IMG/VR virus record: IMGVR_UViG_3300043540_000120
Span: 1-27,308 of that record
Length of the DNA: 27,308 bases
Source of the DNA: a virus
Direction: 5' to 3' (one strand)
The position numbers and the translations under genes are program-made. Numbering within the stretch: the stretch's first letter is position 1; each line of letters begins with the position of its first letter. Below, one piece after another: positions 12,615 to 20,400 of the stretch. Under the pieces are notes generated by a model, which did not search any database, had not been told where the DNA came from, and saw only the letters and a program-made list of their open reading frames with translations.

Positions 12615-15600
12615 GATTGGTTGTAAAAGCGAAGGCGCTTGAAAAAATTCGTCACTACGAGCCGGTTGTCTTCGTGGGCCGCGATTTTATCATCAAGTCA
12701 CGAACGGTTAAGGCCCATTACCGCCGGCTCCCGAATGGAAAGACCATTTACATTGGCCAGCACACCGACAAACGAAACGCCGCCAAGAGAAACTCTGAGA
12801 AGTTCAAAAACAAAGTCGTGTACGCCGACGAGAAGGAAACTCATTTCGTCAATCACAAGGGCGAAATAAAAAAATACCCACACCAAAAATTCAACGAGCT
12901 ATCTCAGGACGACATTCACGCTCAGTTGAATCGCGGGATGCCGGTAGACCAGGGTTTGGCTCAAAAAGTGTTTATGACCGAGAACGGCATAACCGACATG
13001 AACGATTACCTCGACGCGCTCATTGGCGACGAGAAGAACAAAGCCGATGCGCTCGGTAAAAAACCTGAATTCACAAACCGTCCAGATGCAATGAAGTGGC
13101 TCCAAAAAAACAAAATCAAGGCCACGCTCAAGGACCTCCAGCAGACCTATGGTGAAGTGACGACGCCGGCAAAGGCCGCAACGAAGATGGTCAATGGACG
13201 ATCTCGGCTTGCGGAGCATTTCCAGGACGCCGAGGAAAACGAGGGCTTGCCAGAGGAGCATCGTACAATTGCCCACATGGCCAATCGGCACGCAGAAAAG
13301 GCAATCGAGTCACAAGAAGCTGAGATGGCCAGCATTGAGGCCGCCAAACGCGCGACGCCCGACGACTGCCCAGAGATCCAATCAATGTCATCCAAGCTGC
13401 AATTTTTCGGACACCAGGCTCAGTCGCTCGCACAACTCAATATGCTCAAGAAAGCCATTGTCGACGTGGACATGGGCGGCGGAAAAGGTTTGATTCTTCC
13501 GGCTGACGCGATGGCCCTCATGAGCCAGGGAAAGGTCAAGAAGCCGCTGATCGTCGTTCCGGGCGCCACGCTGGAGCAGAATGCTGCGAAAACGCTGGAG
13601 TACACCGAGGGAAAGATGAACGTCTTTCTCATCAGCAATCAGGTGATGAACGAACAGTTCGACCGTGACCCAGAGAAGCTACAGGAGGCGATTCAAAAGG
13701 CTCCTCCGAATACGATCTTCATGGCCTCTTACGACATATTTGCATACCAGGATCGCCGCAATCAGGATGAAAACGAACCAGAAGAGGACCGTTTCGAGCG
13801 GGCCGAGGCGATGGGCGGCGCCGGCTTCGACTACATCGCGCTGGATGAGTCGCACAACATAAAGAATGTGCAATCAAAGCGGTTCAAGGCGATGCAGCAC
13901 ATGACGCACATCCAATATAAGCGCGTAGCGTCTGGAACATTCCTGTCGAACAATCCGAAGGATGTGCTCGGACAAATGCTGTTTCTTCATCCGCACATGA
14001 GCATTTCGGAAAATGACTTCGAGAAGAAGTATGGGCGCGAGGAGTCAGCGAAGGGCATCAAGTGGGACCGCAATAAGCTGAAACAATTGCGCAGCGACCT
14101 CCAGAACCTCGGAATGATTTCGCTACGCCGCTCGGCGTGGATTCACCTGTTGCCAAAGCGTGAAGAGAAACTGTCGGTCGTCAAGCTCGACAAAATGCAC
14201 GAGCGTGTTCACGAAGGCGTTTTGAATGAAGTGATGGACGAATTGGAAAAGGAAATGAGAAAGGACGCTCGTTTGCGCCGGCTTTTGGAGTCGGATGACG
14301 AGATCGACGGTGACGAGGAGTTACCACCCAGCGTCCTTGGTCCGTTGAATCTACTCCAGGCAATCACCGATCACCCGCATGAGTTGGCCGTCCAAATGAA
14401 AGAGGCCCTGGCCGACGTGAAGGAAATGCGCGCAAAGCACAAAGCCGGCGAACTGGACGACGAAGAGTACGCGGAAATGGAACAAATGCGCATAGCACTT
14501 TCCCGCCTGAGCCCAATGGTGAGAAAGGCCGTGCAGTCGCTTGAGGGAGTTGTGAGCCCGAAGGCACACGACGTGTACGACAAGATCGAGGAGCATTTTA
14601 AGGATAAGAAGAACGGCAAATTCATGGTGTTCGTGCAGCGGAAGAATTCCGCCAACCACATAATCAACAATATGCCGGAGAAGTGGAAAAAACACGCGAT
14701 GTACTTCGACGCCTCAAAAATGAACGATCTGCCGTCGTTCACTCAAGATCCAAATGGTCCGAAGATCCTCGTGGCCGTCGATGCGTCGATCAAAGAGGGC
14801 ATGAATATGCAAATCGCAAATGCCCAGTACCGCTACGACCACCACTATTCTCCAGGTAACCAGGAGCAGGGATATGCACGCATTTGGCGATTTGGACAAG
14901 ATAAACCTGCTAAGATCCATCTTGGCATTGTCGATGGTGGTATTGACGTTACAAAGTACGCTCGACTCATCAGCAAGCTCCACACAAACCAGATGGTCAT
15001 TTCGGATATGGAAGACGATGACACTTTCGAGGCATACAAACTTTCCCTCGACAACATTCGCAATCATCGCGGTGCTAATATTCTTAGTGACTACACTGAT
15101 ATGAACCAAAAGATCCTCGATTTCCAACACGAGGAAAACAAAACTCTACAAAAAAAGTTTGGTTCAAAAGGATTCAAGAGGTCGTCGCCGAAACAAATCG
15201 GCGGCAAGGACGCGAAGCAGATGCACGGCATCGGTCCTTATATGAGCGACATCAATTACGAGAAAACGCCAATGCCGAGCGACTCGGAGTTGAACGATCT
15301 TCTTGGCCATTTCCGTGATGCGCACCGAAAGTTGGGACACCCTGAGCGTGTATTCGACACCGGCATCCAGGACGAATACCTGCCAGAGATCATCAAAATT
15401 TATTACCGAAACAAAGCGCGCGGCGGCGGCAAAGAATTGCTCGATCACACAATTGAACAATACGATTCTGAGCTTGAACACAAACTGACCGACCGCGAGC
15501 GCAAGTTGATCGAAACGACTCTGAAGCCGATGCTGGAGGGTAAGCGCCACACTCCGCACGAGTCCGTGAAGGCCAAAGATGCATTCGAGTATTGGCGCCA

Positions 15601-15925
15601 GCACTTGAAGCTGCCTAAAAACAAAGAGGCAGAGAAGGCCGCTATTGAGGACATTGGATTGCTATCCAATTGGGTAAAGAAGAATAAGGTCGACCTCGAA
15701 AACCTTGGCCAGGACAGTCGTGGTTCCGAGCGCGGCATCGAGAACCACAAGGAACTGGAAAAATTTTGGGACCAGCACGAGAAAAAATTCGGCGTCGCGA
15801 TGAGCAACAAACACAAAAAGCTCGTGAACAACGTGGTCGGAATGCTCCAAGAAGTGAGCGGAGGATGGCCCAAGATCAAACATCAATATGAGGATACGTT
15901 TGGCCTTGAAGATGGCGAGGAATAG
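12611..15925 (+). CDS. SNF2-type helicase-like ATPase (1104 aa), candidate virion protein
   Basis: Start ATG 12611 in an ATGA overlap gives MRLVVKAKALEKI, the operon's N-terminal motif. Residues 30-52 (SRTVKAHYRRLPNGKTIYIG) resemble a basic motif seen in phage structural proteins. The ATPase core follows: DVDMGGGKGLI (286-296, Walker A with Gly where Thr/Ser is normal), KKPLIVVPGATLEQN, FDYIALDESHNIKN (motif II DESH, 412-415) and RVASGTFLSNNP. The second RecA lobe has KFMVFVQRKNSANHII, ASIKEGMNMQIA and YSPGNQEQGYARIWRFGQDKP (motifs V and VI). The last 250 residues are helical and unknown. No methylase domain is present. Its place among head genes recalls the capsid-packaged, anti-restriction DarB of P1, but that is analogy. 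Confidence 0.85.
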   Translation: MRLVVKAKALEKIRHYEPVVFVGRDFIIKSRTVKAHYRRLPNGKTIYIGQHTDKRNAAKRNSEKFKNKVVYADEKETHFVNHKGEIKKYPHQKFNELSQDDIHAQLNRGMPVDQGLAQKVFMTENGITDMNDYLDALIGDEKNKADALGKKPEFTNRPDAMKWLQKNKIKATLKDLQQTYGEVTTPAKAATKMVNGRSRLAEHFQDAEENEGLPEEHRTIAHMANRHAEKAIESQEAEMASIEAAKRATPDDCPEIQSMSSKLQFFGHQAQSLAQLNMLKKAIVDVDMGGGKGLILPADAMALMSQGKVKKPLIVVPGATLEQNAAKTLEYTEGKMNVFLISNQVMNEQFDRDPEKLQEAIQKAPPNTIFMASYDIFAYQDRRNQDENEPEEDRFERAEAMGGAGFDYIALDESHNIKNVQSKRFKAMQHMTHIQYKRVASGTFLSNNPKDVLGQMLFLHPHMSISENDFEKKYGREESAKGIKWDRNKLKQLRSDLQNLGMISLRRSAWIHLLPKREEKLSVVKLDKMHERVHEGVLNEVMDELEKEMRKDARLRRLLESDDEIDGDEELPPSVLGPLNLLQAITDHPHELAVQMKEALADVKEMRAKHKAGELDDEEYAEMEQMRIALSRLSPMVRKAVQSLEGVVSPKAHDVYDKIEEHFKDKKNGKFMVFVQRKNSANHIINNMPEKWKKHAMYFDASKMNDLPSFTQDPNGPKILVAVDASIKEGMNMQIANAQYRYDHHYSPGNQEQGYARIWRFGQDKPAKIHLGIVDGGIDVTKYARLISKLHTNQMVISDMEDDDTFEAYKLSLDNIRNHRGANILSDYTDMNQKILDFQHEENKTLQKKFGSKGFKRSSPKQIGGKDAKQMHGIGPYMSDINYEKTPMPSDSELNDLLGHFRDAHRKLGHPERVFDTGIQDEYLPEIIKIYYRNKARGGGKELLDHTIEQYDSELEHKLTDRERKLIETTLKPMLEGKRHTPHESVKAKDAFEYWRQHLKLPKNKEAEKAAIEDIGLLSNWVKKNKVDLENLGQDSRGSERGIENHKELEKFWDQHEKKFGVAMSNKHKKLVNNVVGMLQEVSGGWPKIKHQYEDTFGLEDGEE

Positions 15926-15927
15926 GC

Positions 15928-17001
15928 GTGAGAAAAAGTTTGCTGAAACCGCTGACTGTAGCCGAAATGAAGGAGACAGGCGGATTAAAAATTACAAAAA
16001 TTGGCGTAAAGCGGCGGCAGAAGGTCGCTCACTTACTTGCCAGCGCACACAAAACAGGTCGAAGCACCGTCGAGAGCGTGACGGCTCATCTGAAGAGGGA
16101 ATTCGGGACGAAGCGAAATTGGGAGCGCGTGGCGATAACGGAACTGACCGAGGCCAAGGGAATAGCAAGTCTGGACGTAATCCAGCGGGTGTTCGGCTCC
16201 GACGCGAGAGTATTTCGGTTACACGGTCCCTCGTGCTGCGAAAAATGCAGGAGCTTATTCGGAAGTACAAAAAACCCGAAGATTTGGAGAGCGAGCCAGA
16301 TCCCGGCGAAGATAAGGGGAGCGGTTCATCCTAACTGCGTGTGTGGACCGTGGCAGTGTGTAGACAAGCCGGACCTCACGAAGGCCGCCGATCCAATGTC
16401 AGACCTGCCAATGGGGCTCGTGCGCAAGGAATACGATCCTCACATCAAACATCCGGTCGCCATCATCTCCACCGGAAACGGATACTGGACGCGGATGGAT
16501 TCTCCAACTGGGCGCGCAATCGTGCAGACCATTGCGATGCTGGTGCCGGCGGCTAAGCTGCGCGAGTCTTTGGGGTTCACGGTTTTTGTTCACGGCCCGA
16601 TCAAAACGCGGCACAACAAAGTCGAACTGTACGATCTGCGACGGCTATCAGGCGCCAGGTTTTACCCGATGGACCTCGGCACCGACGACGACCAGACCTT
16701 GCGAGTGAAGGGCATGAGCCAGGCCAAGGATCTGAACGAATACCTCACTCACCTGAAAACCGTGATGCCACACATAGCCACGATGCCGGAATACTGGGAG
16801 AATGGACAAAGCATCCGTTGGCTCCCGGATTTTTTTGGTTTCAAAACGCTGACGGATTGGCTGATCGTGGTACCTGGGAAAGTGGATGAGAAAAATAAGA
16901 TCAAGAACGTGATCTTATCGCTCCACGGACAGAAAAAGGCAATCAGGCGAACGACTTACGAGCAGCTTGAGGGAGCGGAGTTGAGAAAATGCTCATATTG
17001 A
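15928..17001 (+). CDS. MuF-like minor head (head morphogenesis) protein
   Basis: GTG 15928 lies 3 bp after the helicase stop, with GAGGA upstream. Of 357 residues, the first 145 match the MuF/SPP1 gp7 head-morphogenesis signature. They contain NWERVAITELTEAKGIASLD, then VFRLHGPSCCEKCRSLFG (C103, C104, C107) and a distal AVHPNCVCGPW (H134, C137, C139). The paired Cys and HPNC elements are the family's metal-like cluster. These proteins sit inside the capsid near the portal and may be ejected with DNA. The remaining 210 residues (TGNGYWTRMDSPTGRAIVQT and on, RHNKVELYDLRRLSGA, WLPDFFGFKTLTDWLIVV) form an extra domain I cannot name, possibly an effector or toxin domain as in some MuF fusions. It overlaps the next gene by 13 bp. 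Confidence 0.78.
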   Translation: MRKSLLKPLTVAEMKETGGLKITKIGVKRRQKVAHLLASAHKTGRSTVESVTAHLKREFGTKRNWERVAITELTEAKGIASLDVIQRVFGSDARVFRLHGPSCCEKCRSLFGSTKNPKIWRASQIPAKIRGAVHPNCVCGPWQCVDKPDLTKAADPMSDLPMGLVRKEYDPHIKHPVAIISTGNGYWTRMDSPTGRAIVQTIAMLVPAAKLRESLGFTVFVHGPIKTRHNKVELYDLRRLSGARFYPMDLGTDDDQTLRVKGMSQAKDLNEYLTHLKTVMPHIATMPEYWENGQSIRWLPDFFGFKTLTDWLIVVPGKVDEKNKIKNVILSLHGQKKAIRRTTYEQLEGAELRKCSY

Positions 17002-18218
17002 AATCGAAAAACTTTTTAGTTGGAACGCGCCGCAAGCGCAAGAGCGGATGGTGGTTGAAGGACCGCCCGAAGCATTGGCAGCTCCTCAGACAGCACGTCA
17101 CGCGCCAGTACCGCTCCGCCGGCGTTCATCCAAACCATCCTCACGCCAAGGCCATGTATTCAGCGGCCTCTCGGCTGATCCGGCATTTCGCAAACTCACG
17201 CACCGGATTCTCAGAGGACATGGCCAGCGTGGTCCTCGACAACCACTTCGGGCATCTGAAGGACTCCATGCGCCGTTATGGCCTTTGGAAAAATCACACA
17301 ATCAGCGCCGTGAAGAAGTACCTAAAGGAAATGGGCGCGGTTTACGGCGAGGGTGCCGCGCGCAACGCCTCGGAAATTTCCAAGCACATAGCTGAGTGGC
17401 AAGAAAAGGTGAGCGCCGCTGCGCTGGAAAACAAATCGCAAGTGGAGATGGATGATTTTGTTGCACGACAATTTGCATCACACAAAAAGAAAATTGCGCA
17501 TTTGATCTTCGCCGCTCGTCAATTTGTTGGCGTTGACACTCCTCTGAGTCAAACTCCCGACACCGGATTTAAGGGTTTCTGCAAAGCGATCATCACGAAA
17601 TTTTACGAACATGGGCCGGCTGGAGTTTCGCAGGAGCAGTTGAAGGTTTGGGAGAAGGCGTTTGAAACTGTGTTCAAAAATGCACGAGATCACCAGGTAA
17701 ATCGACTGATTCCGTTGGCAAAGTCGCTCACACAGGCGGAGCGTGAGCCGTACTGGAGAGAGCATCCAAAATGGTTTGTTTACTGCTGCACGCGGCTTGC
17801 GATTAAAAACGACGGGCTTGTGGATCTGGCCGCCGTGTCCAGTTATATGAAAAATTCGATGAAGTACCATGGTTCAAAAAATCCTCCGTCACCGACATAC
17901 GATCAGACTGAAGAAACGATACTGAGCCAAATTCGCCTCGGGATGCTTCGCCCGTCAAAGGCTAAGGTTCAGAAGGAGCGGATGTACCCGACAAAAATCG
18001 AGTCGATCCGCACACTGTATCTGAAGAAAAAGCGTATGAAGAAATCGCTCGTGTGGTCCGGCAAAGGTGATTCTGGCGATTCGTCCGATTACGGTGCGCC
18101 CAGGTCGGCGTCGATGTCGGTCACGAAGGATGAAGGCAAATCGAAGATGCGCCGGCGCTGGCGTCGACTGCTCGAACGGCGCCCGGACCTCAAGGAAAAA
18201 TACGGAGAGAAATCGTGA
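16989..18218 (+). CDS. Large basic hypothetical protein (409 aa)
   Basis: ATG 16989 lies within the 3' end of the MuF-like gene, after TTGAGGGAGCGGAG. The protein starts MLILKSKNFLVGTRRKRK, with the operon motif, and is helical and basic throughout. There is a His-rich part (about 30-60), long helices in the centre (FVARQFASHKKKIAHLIFAA, EQLKVWEKAFETVFKNARD) and a Cys pair in YCCTRLAIK. The C-terminus is Arg-rich (KMRRRWRRLLERRPDLKEK). No catalytic motif recognised. Size, basicity and position suggest an internal head or ejection protein. It ends in an ATGA-type overlap with the next gene. Confidence 0.65.
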   Translation: MLILKSKNFLVGTRRKRKSGWWLKDRPKHWQLLRQHVTRQYRSAGVHPNHPHAKAMYSAASRLIRHFANSRTGFSEDMASVVLDNHFGHLKDSMRRYGLWKNHTISAVKKYLKEMGAVYGEGAARNASEISKHIAEWQEKVSAAALENKSQVEMDDFVARQFASHKKKIAHLIFAARQFVGVDTPLSQTPDTGFKGFCKAIITKFYEHGPAGVSQEQLKVWEKAFETVFKNARDHQVNRLIPLAKSLTQAEREPYWREHPKWFVYCCTRLAIKNDGLVDLAAVSSYMKNSMKYHGSKNPPSPTYDQTEETILSQIRLGMLRPSKAKVQKERMYPTKIESIRTLYLKKKRMKKSLVWSGKGDSGDSSDYGAPRSASMSVTKDEGKSKMRRRWRRLLERRPDLKEKYGEKS

Positions 18219-18571
18219 AGTTAATGCTCAAGGCGAAAAAGAATGTAAAGCGCAAGAAGATTTGCATGGACCGCGATGAATTGATCCGCGAGCACAAGAA
18301 TCTCGTGGCCGTACTCCGCTCGCCGAGCCACGCCGACGACAAAGTTGAGGCGAAGAAACAGAACAAAGAATTGCACGAGTACATTGGCAAATCTTTCAAG
18401 GGAAACGCCTACATAGGTCCGATGAGCGTTGCCGACATTACACTGGCAAGTTGGAACGAATTCTTCCGCGAAGGCGGCTCACTCAACCAGCCGACGTTTC
18501 TTCAGAACGACAAATTGAAGGACATCGAGCGCCGATATGTCCGCCTCGCGCGCCTTCACAAGCCACTCTGA
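18215..18571 (+). CDS. Hypothetical head-operon protein (118 aa)
   Basis: GTGA overlap: start GTG 18215 with a good GGAGAG in front. It begins MKLMLKAKKNVKRKK, one of the best copies of the shared N-terminal motif. Next comes a helical hairpin, MDRDELIREHKNLVAVLRS and KKQNKELHEYIG, of a kind found in small phage head-region proteins of unknown role. The last 50 residues form a second small domain (IGPMSVADITLASWNEFFRE). It is the last gene before a promoter-like gap and the protease gene. Confidence 0.68.
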   Translation: MKLMLKAKKNVKRKKICMDRDELIREHKNLVAVLRSPSHADDKVEAKKQNKELHEYIGKSFKGNAYIGPMSVADITLASWNEFFREGGSLNQPTFLQNDKLKDIERRYVRLARLHKPL

Positions 18572-18617
18572 GTGTGCGTACACAAAAAAGTTTTTTCAAA
18601 ATCTCTACAGATGCCTA

Positions 18618-18647
18618 TTGAATTGTTTCGGGATTCCTCCGTAAAAT
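18618..18647 (+). promoter_or_regulatory. Candidate sigma70-type promoter before the capsid genes
   Basis: Within the 89-bp gap 18572-18660, TTGAAT (18618-18623) and TAAAAT (18642-18647) are spaced 18 bp, near the sigma70 consensus. Upstream in the gap are a 4-bp hairpin GTGT/ACAC (18572-18583) and the palindrome A6-G-T6 (18584-18596), which may form a weak terminator. A promoter here would allow separate high expression of protease, scaffold and capsid. A start about 7 nt after TAAAAT would leave only a very short leader before ATG 18661. Confidence 0.4.
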
Positions 18648-18660
18648 AAGAGGCAAGCGG

Positions 18661-19443
18661 ATGCTACTCGATAGCATAAGAGGTCGAATGGACGGGCAAT
18701 TCATAATCAAGAGTGACGGCACTTTTCGTGCGTACATGGGGGATGTGATCCTCAAGGCGCAGAAAGTTGGCGACACTGAGGGTTGGCATTTCAACGCGAT
18801 TGCTTCCACCGGCGACAAAGACCGCGAGAATGAAACCCTGCTCCAAAAGGGTTTGAATTTTGAGCCGTTCGCCGATTCTGGCGAGTTCAACTGGAATCAC
18901 ATTCCCCACGCAATGATCGGTGTCCCGGTCGGAAAAAAGGCGTGGTTCGAGAAGGGCCACTGGTGCTGCGAAGGAATGATTATCGCAGATATGCCGGTCG
19001 CTCCCGGCTACACCACCAATCAAATCGTCACCCAGCACAACCAGCTTCGCAAATCCGGTTTCCCTCGCGGACTCTGTACGTCCGTTGAAGGGAAAGTGCG
19101 CGAACGCTCGGACGACGGGAAATATGTCATCAAGGCGGACATCTACAATATCGCGCTTACGTTTCGCCCGGTGAACCCGAACTGCACTCTTTCAATGCTC
19201 GCGAAGTCGATGGATAAACAGGCTGAGTTGTCCGTCGACAATGAATTCTACAAAGCACTCAGCGTGAGCGATGCCGCCCCGTTCGCGAAAGAGGATCTTG
19301 AGGGCGGATCAAAAAACAGCATGGGCCTCGAAGGAAAACTCGTGAAGCACCTTTGCAGAAAAGGTTATTCCGAGGGCGCGGCCAAAGCTCATGTTGCCCG
19401 ATTTATGAAAAAGAAATTCTTGGGCGTAGGGTCCAAGAGATAA
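18661..19443 (+). CDS. Prohead (capsid maturation) protease
   Basis: The 260-residue protein sits immediately before scaffold and capsid genes. Its core fits phage prohead serine proteases: GWHFNAIASTGDKDREN (about 41-57), GEFNWNHIPHAMIGVPVG with likely catalytic H80, then FPRGLCTSVEGKV with likely catalytic S141, and YVIKADIYNIALTFRPVNP closing the fold. It would cleave scaffold and targeting peptides inside the prohead. Residues 24-34 (AYMGDVILKAQ) contain a motif resembling the N-terminal tags of upstream proteins. The C-terminal 50 residues are basic and may be an autocleaved targeting tail. ATG 18661 follows GAGG at 7 nt; ATG 18688 is an alternative. Confidence 0.82.
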   Translation: MLLDSIRGRMDGQFIIKSDGTFRAYMGDVILKAQKVGDTEGWHFNAIASTGDKDRENETLLQKGLNFEPFADSGEFNWNHIPHAMIGVPVGKKAWFEKGHWCCEGMIIADMPVAPGYTTNQIVTQHNQLRKSGFPRGLCTSVEGKVRERSDDGKYVIKADIYNIALTFRPVNPNCTLSMLAKSMDKQAELSVDNEFYKALSVSDAAPFAKEDLEGGSKNSMGLEGKLVKHLCRKGYSEGAAKAHVARFMKKKFLGVGSKR

Positions 19444-19462
19444 ACGAACGAGGAGGCTCGCA

Positions 19463-20389
19463 ATGGATGAGAATGACGACATCCTTGAGAAGGCCACTCA
19501 GGAACTTGAAGAGTCTATGGTAGAGGAAGAGGCGCAAGCCGAAACCGCCAAAGGCGAACAGGATCTTGGGAAGGCAATCATCAAGGCCGTCAGAAACGCC
19601 GCTGCCCCCTTCTTGAGCAAAGCGCAGACCTCAGACCTCTCCGCCGAGAAGGACCGCCGTGGTTCTCTCACCGAGAGCAACAAGGACCCTGCGACCACGC
19701 CCAAGAGCAGCAGCAGCGGATATCCCGATTCGACAAGGTACGAAGCCCGCAAGGGTGAAGACCTCGACGATGACGGAGATGAGGACGGAGATGAGGACGA
19801 AGACGATAAAAAGTCGAAACGTCACAAGAAGGGCAAAAAGGCTAACCCCTTTATGTCCAAGATGAAGAAAATGAAAAAAGGCCACGAAGATGAAGAGGAC
19901 AGCGACGACACCGACGTTGAAGGTGACGACGAAATGTTCGACGCAACTGAAGTGGTCGCCGAGTTGGGCGAGAACGTCGCCGAAATCAACAAATCCGTTG
20001 ATCGACTCGAAGAAGGAATGGCCGTGTTTGGTGAGCTTCTCGGCGAAATGGCCGATCCTCGCCGCGACAAGTTGCTGGTCAACTTGGCGAAAGCCGTCAC
20101 TCACATCATCAGCGAACAGAAAGAGATGAAAAAATCTCTCTCTGGCGTCAATGATTTGATGAAGGCCGTCAGCACGATGCCGGGTGTGCCGAAGATTGCC
20201 GGCCTTCAAATGATCGCCAATAAGACCGATTTGGCGAAAGGTGAAGGCGATGTGGAAGACAGAGGCGAATTGTCTCAAGAGAACAAGGATCGTTTGTTTG
20301 CCGCCGCAGTCGCTCGGAAAATTTCAACCAAAGAGATGTCGAAAGCCATGCAAACACATGACCTTTCGATTCTCGAACGGGTCAAGTAA
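19463..20389 (+). CDS. Scaffold-like head core protein
   Basis: ATG 19463 follows a strong GAGGAGG. The 308-residue protein lies between protease and capsid genes, the normal place for scaffold. It is highly charged. The N-terminus is acidic and helical. The middle (about 100-155) alternates Asp/Glu runs (DLDDDGDEDGDEDEDD) with Lys runs (KKSKRHKKGKKANPF, KMKKMKKG). The region from about 165 to 240 is coiled-coil-like (VAELGENVAEINKSVDRLEE). No enzyme motif. Scaffold proteins assemble the prohead and are then removed, often by the protease encoded upstream. Confidence 0.72.
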   Translation: MDENDDILEKATQELEESMVEEEAQAETAKGEQDLGKAIIKAVRNAAAPFLSKAQTSDLSAEKDRRGSLTESNKDPATTPKSSSSGYPDSTRYEARKGEDLDDDGDEDGDEDEDDKKSKRHKKGKKANPFMSKMKKMKKGHEDEEDSDDTDVEGDDEMFDATEVVAELGENVAEINKSVDRLEEGMAVFGELLGEMADPRRDKLLVNLAKAVTHIISEQKEMKKSLSGVNDLMKAVSTMPGVPKIAGLQMIANKTDLAKGEGDVEDRGELSQENKDRLFAAAVARKISTKEMSKAMQTHDLSILERVK

Positions 20390-20400
20390 GGATGGGATGA

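Noticed and set aside
15888-16334. Plus-strand frame of 148 codons over the helicase/MuF junction
   Set aside because: The product is Arg/Ser-biased without pattern, while the overlapping frame contains the MuF cysteine signature.
18572-18596. Terminator from the GTGT/ACAC hairpin and A6-G-T6 palindrome
   Set aside because: The hairpin has only 4 bp and the T run is separated by an A run; too weak to list as a terminator, noted with the promoter-like site.
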